DNA of 64,000 bases from an uncultured Paracoccaceae bacterium (GTDB taxonomy: Bacteria; Pseudomonadota; Alphaproteobacteria; Rhodobacterales; Rhodobacteraceae), in assembly GCA_947493335.1 (NCBI GenBank), contig CANLQO010000008.1, forward strand, positions 1 through 64,000. Direction: 5' to 3'. Shown piece by piece: positions 1 through 7,920 of this stretch; position 1 is the stretch's first letter; each line of letters starts with the position of its first letter. The translations under genes were made by a program, and so were the position numbers. The notes under the pieces were generated by a model. It worked only from the letters and a program-made list of their open reading frames with translations, ran no database searches and had not been told where the DNA came from.

Positions 1-135
1 CTCAGTGGCTACGATGAGCAACAAGCCCTCTCTTAGCAAATTGCCCTAAATGGTCCCATAAGCGCTGACGTCAGACACGAACAAACGAGTGCGTGCGATA
101 TTCATTGTCATTCTCCTTTGTCAGGGAGCATGTGG

Positions 136-161
136 AAAAAGGGGGCGGATTGCTCCGCCCC
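136..161 (-). terminator. Rho-independent terminator of the first lipoprotein gene
   Basis: An 8-bp perfect stem (142-149 with 154-161) with a 4-nt loop is followed, on the minus strand, by a run of five T. It lies about 100 bp downstream of the minus-strand lipoprotein gene. The stem resembles the one after the outer-membrane protein gene near 3.25 kb. Confidence 0.75.
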
Positions 162-256
162 AGTCTGTCAGCTGAATGTGCAAGCGAGGGACTTGCTATA
201 CCGGGGGATGGCCCCCGCATTTGGGCAGTATCAGCCAACACGTTTGTGCAATTTGT

Positions 257-451
257 CTATTCGCCGTCGACAACGCTACCAATGCCACGCCCGACAAGTT
301 TTCCTGCGCCGATGGTGCCATTAACCGCAGTTTTCGCTGCGAACCCGGCAGTATTGACAGTGCCATCGACAACACTCTTGGTGGAGCAAGCAGAGACAGC
401 AATTAACGCGACAACGAGGGTGCTACGGAGGGCAATTTTCTTCAGGTCCAT
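257..451 (-). CDS. small lipoprotein
   Basis: A 64-residue predicted lipoprotein. The N-terminus has Lys-Lys, a hydrophobic stretch (TLVVALIAVSA) and a lipobox ending at SAC, so it should be lipidated and anchored in the membrane. The mature part is short and Gly/Val/Thr-rich (VVDGTVNTAGFAAKTAVNG), with no domain I recognise. The second ATG (451) is chosen because an AGG ribosome site lies 9 nt before it; the ATG at 460 directly abuts that site. It shares its mature-region pattern with the lipoprotein at 1757-2083. A terminator follows at 136-161. Function unknown. Confidence 0.7.
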   Translation of the reverse strand: MDLKKIALRSTLVVALIAVSACSTKSVVDGTVNTAGFAAKTAVNGTIGAGKLVGRGIGSVVDGE

Positions 452-815
452 TTTGTTCATCCTTTCATCGGGTCATCTGACCGCGCAAGTCTCAGCCATT
501 GGGGCGCGGTCGCTGGTTTGAGGCATTCCCTTCCTCGCCAGGTCTGTGACCGCTTCCTTTTGGCCTTGAGGGAGATATAGGGGAGAGATTTGAATAACGA
601 AAATTCAAAATATTAATGCTTGAGGCGATAATTGTAAATATTACACCCACCGGAATCTATGAGCGTTTATCGAGGGTATCCCAAATATTCTAAATTTCAT
701 TCGCGGTCAGAGACGCCCTAAACGGTGGTAAAGCGAGAGGAAGCGTAGGTTTGGATCAATGAACAAGTTGCGGATGAACATTGCGGCCACACCGCAGAAC
801 GCCCATGCTTACAAC

Positions 816-1760
816 ATGGATATTACACTGCTTAAGACCTTCCTCGAAGTCGCCGCCACTGGTTCATTCGTGTCGGCGTCCGAACGACTTTTCGTCACGC
901 AATCGGCGGTGTCGCTAAGAATCCAGCGATTGGAAGATACTTTGGGAAAGCCAATGTTCGTGCGTTCCAAAGCTGGTGCAGAGATGACAGCTGCGGGGCG
1001 CGAGTTTCATCGCTATGCGCTGTCCATGATCCGTGTATGGGAAGAAGCGCGGCAGCAAGTCGCCATACCCGAAGGTTTTACCCGAAGCTTGACAATAGGC
1101 GCGCAGTACTCGCTCTGGCCGCGTCTGGGCTTTCGGTGGATCGACGCAATGCGTCGCGACCTCCCAGACCTCAATATCCGGGCCGAGCTTGGGATGCCTG
1201 ACCGATTGACCCGCTTCCTGATGGAAGGTGTGATGCACGTCGCACTCCTATACATGCCGCAGCTGCGGCCCGGCCTGCAGGCAGAGGAGATTATCGAAGA
1301 AGAACTTGTTCTGGTTGCCAGTTGGCCAGAACCGGACGATTTCGCCGAGCACTATGTATTTGTAGATTGGGGCCCCGAATTTGTTGGTGCTCATGCTATC
1401 GCTTTACCGGAACTTACAAACCCAGGGCTCACGTTCGCACTCGGGGCCATGGCGGCGGAGTACATCGTAAATCGCAAGGCAGCTGCGTATCTGCCCGCAC
1501 GCTATGTCAAACGCTATCTGGATAGCGGTCAGCTGCATCTTGTCCCAGACGCACCTCGCTTCCCGTATCCGGTCTGGTCGGTCTGGCGTGACGATCTTGA
1601 TCCCGAGTTGCGCCAACAAGCTCAGGCTACATTGGTGGAGGTTGCTGGTATAGCAGAGGCCGAGGGCGATGCCGTCGTCGAAGACCTTCGCGATATTAGC
1701 CAGACTGACATCGACGAATTTCTTGGTTCGCGGCCAATTGACTTGGAAACGCCAACTTAG
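816..1760 (+). CDS. LysR-family transcriptional regulator
   Basis: A 314-residue LysR-type regulator, the usual length for the family. The N-terminal winged helix-turn-helix is clear (residues about 1-60: LLKTFLEVAATGSF, SQSAVSLRIQRLE), followed by a substrate-binding domain. The longer frame starting at 759 adds an unlikely N-terminal extension, so the ATG opening MDITLLKTF is preferred. It is flanked by two minus-strand lipoprotein genes related to each other. Its stop codon overlaps the stop of the downstream convergent lipoprotein gene. Its target and effector cannot be read from the sequence. Confidence 0.88.
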   Translation: MDITLLKTFLEVAATGSFVSASERLFVTQSAVSLRIQRLEDTLGKPMFVRSKAGAEMTAAGREFHRYALSMIRVWEEARQQVAIPEGFTRSLTIGAQYSLWPRLGFRWIDAMRRDLPDLNIRAELGMPDRLTRFLMEGVMHVALLYMPQLRPGLQAEEIIEEELVLVASWPEPDDFAEHYVFVDWGPEFVGAHAIALPELTNPGLTFALGAMAAEYIVNRKAAAYLPARYVKRYLDSGQLHLVPDAPRFPYPVWSVWRDDLDPELRQQAQATLVEVAGIAEAEGDAVVEDLRDISQTDIDEFLGSRPIDLETPT

Positions 1761-2083
1761 ACTGGAACAGGGCAAACGAGTTTGTCTTCGATCTCAACGG
1801 CAGCTGCATAGATCTCGCCCTGGGCGTTGTAACAAACGACTGTTCCCTCGGGAAATCCATCGACACGGCGTTGGAGACGGCGAACTCCCGCAGCTGCACC
1901 CCTTACAACCAGTCGACTGGCTCCAAAGACACCTTTCACGGCAGTTGATCCAACGAAGACGACGGCATCCGTTGTATTGTTGAATACCTTCTCACTCGAA
2001 CAAGCGCTTAGGGACAAAACACTATTTGCGGCGGCAATGAAGATTCTTGAAGAATACACAATCAAGACTCCCACGATCGACAA
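1757..2083 (-). CDS. lipoprotein related to the 257-451 lipoprotein
   Basis: A 108-residue protein with a hydrophobic N-terminus and a lipobox (LSLSAC at about residues 23-28). The stretch after the cysteine aligns with the lipoprotein at 257-451: both have ACS, then a Val/Thr-rich part, then TAV(K/N)G, and a GA(S/G)(R/K)LV.RG motif. This copy has an added C-terminal region (GFPEGTVVCYNAQGEIYAAAVEIEDKLVCPV) with two cysteines that may pair. It is tail-to-tail with the LysR gene, sharing overlapping stop codons. Function unknown; the relationship suggests duplication around the regulator. Confidence 0.65.
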   Translation of the reverse strand: MSIVGVLIVYSSRIFIAAANSVLSLSACSSEKVFNNTTDAVVFVGSTAVKGVFGASRLVVRGAAAGVRRLQRRVDGFPEGTVVCYNAQGEIYAAAVEIEDKLVCPVPV

Positions 2084-2335
2084 CTACATAGTGCACACCG
2101 TAACTCCTAAAGCAACTTTTCGAGGGTGATGTCCGGTCGTTAGGGTATGGATTCGATTAAAGAGATACATGACAAAAAATCGCTTTAAGCATAATTATTT
2201 TGAATTTCCCTAATTTAAACAAATCCCCTACATCCGCCTCAAGGAAGCAAACGGCAAACTCTGACGATCAACGCCAAACGCTCCTCCCGTGCTGATGACA
2301 GGACGGGTCACACTTCTTTGGGAGAGGAATGACCC

Positions 2336-3172
2336 ATGAAGAAATCTATGTTTATTGCCGCTGCAATCAGCGGTTTCATCGCAACCGGTGCAATGGCTCA
2401 GACGACTACATTTCAGAACGAAAACCGTTCTGCAGAAGCTGTCGAAAACCTCGAAGAGCAAATTGCTGAGGATGCAGACCGTGATCTGGGTGCTTTCGGC
2501 AATGAAGGCCGCCAAATCGGGTCGTACGGCTCGGTCTCGTTGCGTGGCACATCGACCAGCAACGATGGTGACACTTCATCTGACCTGGGCGTTGGTCTGC
2601 GTTGGGGAACCTTTGATGGCGTCAACGGCATCGACGTAACCGCGAGCTTTGCTTACGGCATCGAGAACGGCGAGGAAACCGAGAACAGCTTGCTGGCCGG
2701 TATCGACTACCGTCGTGACTTCAACGATACGCTGTTTGCCTATGCAAAAGCTGACGCATCTTTTGACAAGCTCTCCACAACTGTGGGCGAGTACAAGCAG
2801 GACGTATTCGTGGGCGCTGGCCTTGGCTACCGCATCTTCAACGATGCTGACACCCAGTGGTCTGTCCAGGCTGGCCCGGGCTACCGTGTTGCCCAGGTTG
2901 TTGGCGGTGGCGAAGTGAACGAAGCTGCGGCATCCCTGTCGTCGAACTTCTTCAAGTCGCTGACAGATACGACCTATATCACCAACGACACCGATGTGAT
3001 CTATTCGGAGTTTGCAACAACCGTCACCAACGAGCTGGCGCTGAACGTCGCCGTGTCTGAAAGCCTGACACTGCGCACCTCTTACGCGACCAACTTCAAC
3101 GACCAAACCGACAACGCCTTCTCGGATGCTGAAAATACATTTGGTATCGCGGCTGTCTACAACTTCAACTGA
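2336..3172 (+). CDS. DUF481-type outer-membrane beta-barrel protein
   Basis: A 278-residue secreted protein. Residues 1-22 are a signal peptide (KK, hydrophobic core, cleavage after AMA). The remainder alternates aromatic and polar residues in short beta strands (LRWGTFDG, LLAGIDYRRDF, VFVGAGLGYRIF, WSVQAGPGYRV) and ends in AAVYNFN, the terminal-aromatic signature of an outer-membrane barrel. The repeated DYRRDFNDTLFAYAKADASFDKL-type pattern fits the DUF481 (YdiY, salt-induced outer membrane protein) family. A good ribosome site (GGGAGAGGAA) precedes the ATG, and a strong terminator follows. Transported substrate unknown. Confidence 0.82.
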   Translation: MKKSMFIAAAISGFIATGAMAQTTTFQNENRSAEAVENLEEQIAEDADRDLGAFGNEGRQIGSYGSVSLRGTSTSNDGDTSSDLGVGLRWGTFDGVNGIDVTASFAYGIENGEETENSLLAGIDYRRDFNDTLFAYAKADASFDKLSTTVGEYKQDVFVGAGLGYRIFNDADTQWSVQAGPGYRVAQVVGGGEVNEAAASLSSNFFKSLTDTTYITNDTDVIYSEFATTVTNELALNVAVSESLTLRTSYATNFNDQTDNAFSDAENTFGIAAVYNFN

Positions 3173-3235
3173 TCCACGGGCTTGCATTCCGAAGTGGGCA
3201 GGTCCCTCGCTTGCCCCGCGAAAAAGTTGGAATAA

Positions 3236-3262
3236 GGGGGCGGAGAAATCCGCCCCCTTTTT
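3236..3262 (+). terminator. Rho-independent terminator after the outer-membrane protein gene
   Basis: A 9-bp perfect G+C stem (3236-3244 with 3249-3257), a GAAA loop and a run of five T. It lies 64 bp after the stop codon of the DUF481-type gene. Confidence 0.9.
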
Positions 3263-3360
3263 GGCGCCCAATATTGGCCGGACCCGACAGTTCTGCGTTG
3301 GCGAACTCACTTGAAGCTGTGAAATTGCTGCCGCTTGTTTCTATCATGACTTGATCGTTT

Positions 3361-3440
3361 CGAATGTCCGCAATGCGGGCTGCGGTTGCAGCATCATGAC
3401 CGGAAGTGGAACGGCAGGAATGGGCCGGTGCCCCAGAGGT
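3361..3440. repeat. dispersed intergenic repeat, copy 1
   Basis: Contains the reference module AATGTCCGCAATGCGGGCTG at 3363-3382, then a GCAGCATCA motif and a GGCAGGAATGGGCCGG motif. The same modules recur in other gene-free gaps at about 11.6, 48.9, 53.1, 54.4, 56.3 and 57.0 kb. No coding potential is apparent. Confidence 0.7.
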
Positions 3441-3619
3441 CATAGACTGATGGTGCTGCCACCCACTAGTCCGTTCTGAGCCTCCAAGATACCGTCCAGT
3501 GATACCGTGGTGCCAAAAAATCGCTGAGAGCGCACTTATGCAAACTCTCCACCTGCGGTTCCGAGCTTTGCGTGCGATCTCCTTGAGGCAGGGCCTCAGC
3601 CGATGGCGAACTCCGTCCA

Positions 3620-3780
3620 ACGCGATGCGCGTCGGAATGAAAGGCCCTCCCGGCCTCTCAAACTCACCAAGGCCAACGTCAGCCGTTGGATCGCAGTCCA
3701 GAGCCGTCCGTGCTGGACCGAAAGACGTGCCCCGTCTCTCGTACTCTCTTGGGCCAACCTGCGCGGTTGGATGGCGTCCC
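3620..3780 (+). repeat. two imperfect direct repeat units with internal hairpins
   Basis: Two units of roughly 90-100 bp each contain a C(G)TCTC..ACTC tract followed by CCAAC-N6-GTTGGAT, so each can form a 5-bp hairpin. They lie in a gene-free stretch of about 0.9 kb before the relaxase gene. Open frames cross the region but have no ribosome site and no recognisable product. They may belong to a structured RNA or to the transfer region; this is inference. Confidence 0.4.
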
Positions 3781-3884
3781 GCATCACGACACCCTGACGG
3801 CATCCTGTGCCCCGTGGCCGGGGCTGGATTGCCGGGGGTATCGCGCTTGCGGGCTGCGCGGAATGACAGTCGCAGGCCTGTCCG

Positions 3885-3980
3885 TCCTTGCCGGGTTTGC
3901 CGGTGGCAAACCGCCAGTGAATTGTCCTCATATCCCGCCCCCCATGAGGCTGGGGATTTGGGGGCAGGTCACTGGCAAGC
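3885..3980. other. nested inverted repeats upstream of the relaxase gene, possible oriT
   Basis: Three perfect inverted repeats are packed here: GGTTTGCC/GGCAAACC with a 3-nt loop (3894-3912), GCCAGTGA/TCACTGGC (3913-3920 with 3969-3976), and inside the latter CCTCAT/ATGAGG (3926-3931 with 3944-3949). Clustered inverted repeats next to a mobilisation gene are typical of transfer origins, and the MobA/MobL gene starts about 180 bp downstream. I cannot identify a nic site with confidence. Confidence 0.4.
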
Positions 3981-4160
3981 CCGCGCCTCAGAGGTGCTTT
4001 GCACCCCTTCAGCCGGGCTGTCTTTCCACCTCCGGCCCCAGCGTTGTAGGGCGCGGGCCTTCGGGAAAAAGACGGCTGACCCGGTGGCCCATGTCGGAGC
4101 CTGGGCCGGGGTCAGCAGCGGCGTGCGAGCGTGTTCGCATCACAGAGCGGGGGAGGGCGC

Positions 4161-5456
4161 ATGGCCAGCTACCACCTCTCCGTGAAGACGATCAAACGCA
4201 GCGCCGGGCGCTCCGCCACGGCGGCGGCTGCCTACCGCGTCGGGGAGCGCATCGAGTGCCAGCGTGAAGGCCGCATCCACGATTACACCCGCAAGCAGGG
4301 CATCGAGGAGACCTTTATCCTGACCCCGAAGGATGCCCCGGACTGGGCGACGGACCGGTCCCGACTCTGGAACGAGGTTGAGGCCAGCGAGACCCGCCGC
4401 AACTCCGTCACCGCCCGAGAATGGGAGCTGGGCCTGCCGTCCGAGATCAGCGCCGAGGACCGGTCGCAGATCACCCGTGACTTCGCCCAGGAGCTGGTCA
4501 GCCGCTACGGCGTGGCCGTCGATGTGGCGATCCACGCGCCGCACCGGGAAGGCGATCAGCGCAACCATCATGCCCACGTCCTGACCTCCTCCCGCAGGCT
4601 GGAGGCGCAAGGCTTCACGGCCAAGACGCGCCTGCTCGATTCCGCGAAGACCGGCGGCGTCGAGATCGAGCAGATGCGCGGTGTCTGGGCCGAGTTGCAG
4701 AACCGGGCGCTGGAGCGGGCAGGCGAGGTCGAGCGGGTCGATCATCGGTCCCTAGAGAAGCAGCGCGAGGCGGCGCTGGAGCGCGGTGACGGGCTGACGG
4801 CCGAGGAGCTGGACCGCGACCCCGAACTGAAGCTGGGACCGGCGGCGAACTCCATGGAGCGGCGCGAGAAGGCCGCCGCCGAGCGTGTGGGCCGGGAGTA
4901 TGTGCCGGTGACAGAGCGCGGGGCTGCCGTCCATGCCGCCCGCCAGGCCCGCGCCGCGTTCCGCGAAATGCGCGCGCGGCTGGAACTGGCGCGCGAGACC
5001 TACGGCATCGAGCGCGAGGCCGGGCAGGGCCGTGTCTCTGCCGGTCTGGCAGCACTCAGGGCCGCTACCGCGAAAGATCGTGACCGCAACCCGGAGGATT
5101 TCCGGGAGCGGCTGGCGCGCGTTGTGGGCTGGTCACCGGACCAGGACGACACGCCCAAGCCGGAAGGCCGCAATTATGCGCGGGAGCGGCTGAAAGAGAT
5201 CACGGAGAAGGACGCTGGGCGCGACGGCCAGGCTGCGGTTCACAAGCTAGACGGGCACAGCGATCCGGAGCTTGGCGAGGACACCCGACGCGAGGACCGC
5301 AAGCCGTCCGTCAACGAGCGGCTGAAGGACGTGCTGAACAAGCCGCGCGAAAAGCTAGAGATTGAGGACGAGCGCGACCAGGAGAAGGATCAGGAGGTTG
5401 AAAACAAGCGCGAGATTGATCGGGACATAGACCGTGATCCGGGCCTCAGTCACTGA
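4161..5456 (+). CDS. mobA: MobA/MobL-family (MOBQ) relaxase
   Basis: A 431-residue relaxase-like protein that would nick DNA at an oriT and lead conjugative transfer. The N-terminus follows the RSF1010 MobA pattern: MASYHLSVKTIKRSAGRSA, then AAAAYRVG with the likely catalytic Tyr25. A metal-binding HxH-type motif follows (NHHAHVL, about residue 140). The C-terminal half is Arg/Glu-rich and probably coiled coil, ending in a charged tail of Asp-Arg repeats. The ATG at 4161 has a GGGAGGG ribosome site. The gene is visibly more G+C-rich than its neighbours, which points to transfer from elsewhere. No other conjugation genes are in the window, so it is an orphan. Confidence 0.85.
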   Translation: MASYHLSVKTIKRSAGRSATAAAAYRVGERIECQREGRIHDYTRKQGIEETFILTPKDAPDWATDRSRLWNEVEASETRRNSVTAREWELGLPSEISAEDRSQITRDFAQELVSRYGVAVDVAIHAPHREGDQRNHHAHVLTSSRRLEAQGFTAKTRLLDSAKTGGVEIEQMRGVWAELQNRALERAGEVERVDHRSLEKQREAALERGDGLTAEELDRDPELKLGPAANSMERREKAAAERVGREYVPVTERGAAVHAARQARAAFREMRARLELARETYGIEREAGQGRVSAGLAALRAATAKDRDRNPEDFRERLARVVGWSPDQDDTPKPEGRNYARERLKEITEKDAGRDGQAAVHKLDGHSDPELGEDTRREDRKPSVNERLKDVLNKPREKLEIEDERDQEKDQEVENKREIDRDIDRDPGLSH

Positions 5457-5589
5457 CAACGATCATATGAACCGAACGGAGGAATTTTGCGAAATGTATG
5501 AAGTGTTCAACGTGGGCGAGACAATGCCATTTGTGGTCGAGAGTTGCGTACTGGAATCATCGCGAGCGCCTACGTTTCAGCGCCTGACC

Positions 5590-5901
5590 TTAAGTCGCAT
5601 AGAGGATCGCAGCACCTCGATTGAAACCGAGCCCAAGGCAATACAGGCACAACAACACGCTAATTGCTATCCAGAGCAACCAAATTGGCTTCCTATCGAG
5701 GATAATTTGAATTGACATGGCCGCAGCCGTGATCAAGACAACAACACACACCAGCAAATACACAGCTTCAGCAGCAATAAGAGTTCGGACACCGACAATA
5801 GAGCGAGAGTACGCCCTTTGACCTAACTCGACCAACAACGGAAAGCCTGCACCGGTCAGCGCCGGAATAGTTGCAAAGATGATGGTCCAGCGGTTCTTCA
5901 T
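5590..5901 (-). CDS. small three-helix membrane protein
   Basis: A 103-residue predicted inner-membrane protein. Three hydrophobic segments can be seen: WTIIFATIPALTGAGF near the N-terminus, AVYLLVCVVVLITAAAM, and PIWLLWIAISVLLCLYCLGL. The ATG at 5901 (MKNRW) is preferred over the longer frame because the added residues are charged and unlike a membrane protein N-terminus. No family is recognised. It lies between the relaxase gene and the GST operon on the opposite strand to the relaxase. Confidence 0.5.
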   Translation of the reverse strand: MKNRWTIIFATIPALTGAGFPLLVELGQRAYSRSIVGVRTLIAAEAVYLLVCVVVLITAAAMSIQIILDRKPIWLLWIAISVLLCLYCLGLGFNRGAAILYAT

Positions 5902-5977
5902 TTTATACAGGTCGCATTGTTTTGCCCGCCCGCCGCGCTCACCTTTTCGCAATTGAGTGAACGCTGCCATGCCAAGA

Positions 5978-6184
5978 CTACAGAACTTTGGTCATCTCGT
6001 AAGCTAGCCGTTGCAGTTCTTGGGAATAATGGTGGGGGCCTCGAGACGCGCTTGGATATTTCTCGCCCACCGTTGAATTTCGCGCTCCTTTGCCTCTCTT
6101 TTGATCCTGCAAGATGAAACCCAGCAAGCTCTTCACGAGGAAGATTGATCCACTATCCGTCTTCAGATTAGGGTAATAGGTCAT
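5978..6184 (-). CDS. small protein translationally coupled to the GST gene
   Basis: A 68-residue frame whose ATG overlaps the TGA of the GST gene (ATGA overlap), with GAGG a few bases upstream inside the GST gene. This is the arrangement expected of the third gene of an EamA-GST operon. The sequence is basic, with an aromatic, Ser-rich centre (GEKYPSASRGPHHYSQELQRLAYEM). I do not recognise a family. The coupling supports translation, but homology would be needed to be sure it is a gene. Confidence 0.42.
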   Translation of the reverse strand: MTYYPNLKTDSGSIFLVKSLLGFILQDQKRGKGARNSTVGEKYPSASRGPHHYSQELQRLAYEMTKVL

Positions 6185-6828
6185 ACCTCTACATTCTCGC
6201 AAATCCACGGCTCTGCTGCACCTGCATGCTCCCACTCCTGAAAAGCAGTCAGCGATTTAACGGTCGCGCAGTAGGCCTCCATCGCATTCGTTTTTGGGAT
6301 TTCATAAACCTCTATCCGGTTCACCACAGGCGCGAACATGGCGTCTGCAATGGTAAATTCTCCGAACAAGAAGGGGCCGCCATATTGCGCCAGGCAATCA
6401 GCCCAGATCGTCTCTATGCGCAAAACATCGGTCTGTGTTTCTTCGGTTAGGTCGAGCTTGCCTGGGGTCCGGGCCATGTTCATAGGGCATTGTTCGCGCA
6501 GCGCCGGAAAACCGGAATGCATCTCGTTGGAAACGCACCGCGCATGCGCGCGTGCAATCCGATCCGTTGGCCACAGACCCCGCTCTGGCTCAATCTCGGC
6601 GAGATACTCCAAGATCGCGAGGGAATCCCAGATTGTGTGTTCTCCATGCTGTAGAACCGGCACTTTCTTTGTCGGCGAAAACTCCCAGAAATGGGCATGC
6701 ATCGTGCCCATATCGAAGCGGGAAAGCTCTTCTTCAAAGTCGATGCTTGCCACTTTCATAGCCAGCCACGGACGCATCGACCAAGACGAGTATTTCTTGT
6801 TTGCAATAATGAGTTTCAAGTTCGGCAT
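6181..6828 (-). CDS. glutathione S-transferase family protein
   Basis: A 215-residue cytosolic GST. The thioredoxin-like N-terminal domain is clear: LIIANKKYSSWSMRPWLAMK holds the Ser-containing glutathione-activating region, and KVPVLQHGEHTIWDSLAILEYLAE holds the cis-Pro VPVL motif and the DS motif that binds the glutathione gamma-glutamyl group. The C-terminal helical domain contains FGEFTIADAMFAPVV, the usual N-capping box. It starts 1 nt after the EamA stop codon, so the two are cotranscribed; the divergent MocR protein is the likely regulator. The conjugated substrate is unknown. Confidence 0.9.
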   Translation of the reverse strand: MPNLKLIIANKKYSSWSMRPWLAMKVASIDFEEELSRFDMGTMHAHFWEFSPTKKVPVLQHGEHTIWDSLAILEYLAEIEPERGLWPTDRIARAHARCVSNEMHSGFPALREQCPMNMARTPGKLDLTEETQTDVLRIETIWADCLAQYGGPFLFGEFTIADAMFAPVVNRIEVYEIPKTNAMEAYCATVKSLTAFQEWEHAGAAEPWICENVEV

Positions 6829-6829
6829 G

Positions 6830-7792
6830 TTAGTTCCCTCCTTCGAAGGAAGATTTGGACGATGTAAGGATGCCGCGTCCATTTTTCAGATAGCGCCATA
6901 GTCTTCCGTCAACTGCACAAAGTCCGGCGAATATTATCACCATTCCGATCACGTGGTTCGATGCGAGTGTTTCGCCCAGGAATATGGAGCTGAGTAAAAT
7001 GGCGCTGATTGGTATCAAGAAAGCGACGAGTGAAATGTTTGTCGCTCCGCCCCGCGCGAGAATGTGAAAGAACAGGACGTAGCCGAGCGCCGTTGAAAGC
7101 AGCCCAAGTGCCGCGATCGCTGCGATACTTTGGCCAGACGGGAGCGGCAATTCCCACGGGCTGTCGAACATCAGTATGACAGGCAGATAAAGCAACGCAG
7201 ACCCCGTAACTTGACCAAACGCCACACTTATCGGGGAAATTCCCATCGCGCTAAAACGGCGCCCGTAGACACTTGCGAACCCGTATGAGAGTGCTGCCCC
7301 TAAGCAACCCAACATAGCCAGTACGATCCAGAAACTGGTTCCAGTTCGTATATCGATCCCAATCATCCAAACTACGCCGACAGTCCCGAAAATCGTGCCG
7401 ATAATCTTGTTGGTCGAAAGGTGCTCGTCAGACGTCAATGCATGCGCAACAAGTATGGTGAACAATGGTGCCATCGCGTTGAAGATCGATGCAAGTCCGG
7501 CTCCAATCTGTGTTTGCCCCCAATAGAATAGAGAAAATGGGATCAGGTTGTTTAATATTCCCATGCAGATGAACATGAGCCAGAGGTTGCAGCCCCGTGG
7601 CAGCTTGGTTGATTGCATTTGGAGGATCAATGCGAGCGCGGCGCTTGCTGTTAGTACACGCAGGAACACCAACGTAAGCGGTGGGATGTCAACCAAGGCG
7701 ATCTTCGCGAAAAAGAAAGAACTGCCCCATAGCAGTGAGAGTAGCACCAACATGCTCCACTCTGATTTTCCCATCGTTAATTGTTTTGCCAT
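6830..7792 (-). CDS. EamA/DMT-family transporter
   Basis: A 320-residue inner-membrane permease of the drug/metabolite transporter superfamily, with ten hydrophobic segments in two repeated halves (SMLVLLSLLWGSSFFFAKIALV in the first EamA repeat; GQVTGSALLYLPVILMF through IFLGETLASNHVIGMVIIFAGL in the second). The ATG at 7792 (MAKQLTMGKSEW) is chosen because upstream in-frame sequence runs through the promoter region. It heads an operon with the GST gene and is divergent from a MocR regulator, a common roseobacter pairing. Substrate unknown, probably exported. Confidence 0.88.
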   Translation of the reverse strand: MAKQLTMGKSEWSMLVLLSLLWGSSFFFAKIALVDIPPLTLVFLRVLTASAALALILQMQSTKLPRGCNLWLMFICMGILNNLIPFSLFYWGQTQIGAGLASIFNAMAPLFTILVAHALTSDEHLSTNKIIGTIFGTVGVVWMIGIDIRTGTSFWIVLAMLGCLGAALSYGFASVYGRRFSAMGISPISVAFGQVTGSALLYLPVILMFDSPWELPLPSGQSIAAIAALGLLSTALGYVLFFHILARGGATNISLVAFLIPISAILLSSIFLGETLASNHVIGMVIIFAGLCAVDGRLWRYLKNGRGILTSSKSSFEGGN

Positions 7793-7843
7793 TGGCCGAT
7801 TCCTTCTGTGATTACCGCTGAGTTGAAGGTTGTGTATATTCAA

Positions 7844-7868
7844 ATTGGCATATAATATTGGTCCAATA
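7844..7868. promoter_or_regulatory. candidate MocR binding site between divergent genes
   Basis: The 128-bp gap between the EamA and MocR genes holds a palindrome, TATTGG-T-CCAATA (7856-7868), and a second ATTGG at 7844-7848, 13 bp before the one in the palindrome. Direct plus inverted half-sites of this sort are common at MocR-controlled promoters. Assignment is by position and symmetry only. Confidence 0.4.
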
Positions 7869-7920
7869 CTGAACATTGTTAGTGATCCACTTTTTACTAT
7901 GGGAGATACGTGTGCGCGCT

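Noticed and set aside
46-105. A 19-codon minus-strand frame (MNIARTRLFVSDVSAYGTI) with a good AAAGGAG site upstream
   Set aside because: Too short to support as a gene without homology; it may be a decayed gene start or chance.
93-521. 142-codon plus-strand frame at the left edge
   Set aside because: It runs antisense across the lipoprotein gene and its terminator, has no recognisable product and no ribosome site.
2576-3310. 244-codon minus-strand frame
   Set aside because: Antisense shadow of the DUF481-type outer-membrane protein gene; it crosses the terminator and repeat copy 1 side of the gap.
3165-4185. Long overlapping frames on both strands before the relaxase gene
   Set aside because: They cross a terminator, hairpins and direct repeats in a G+C-rich region where open frames arise by chance; no ribosome sites or known domains.
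5434-5715. 93-codon plus-strand frame after the relaxase gene
   Set aside because: Overlaps the end of the relaxase gene and has no recognisable features; the opposite-strand membrane protein is more convincing.
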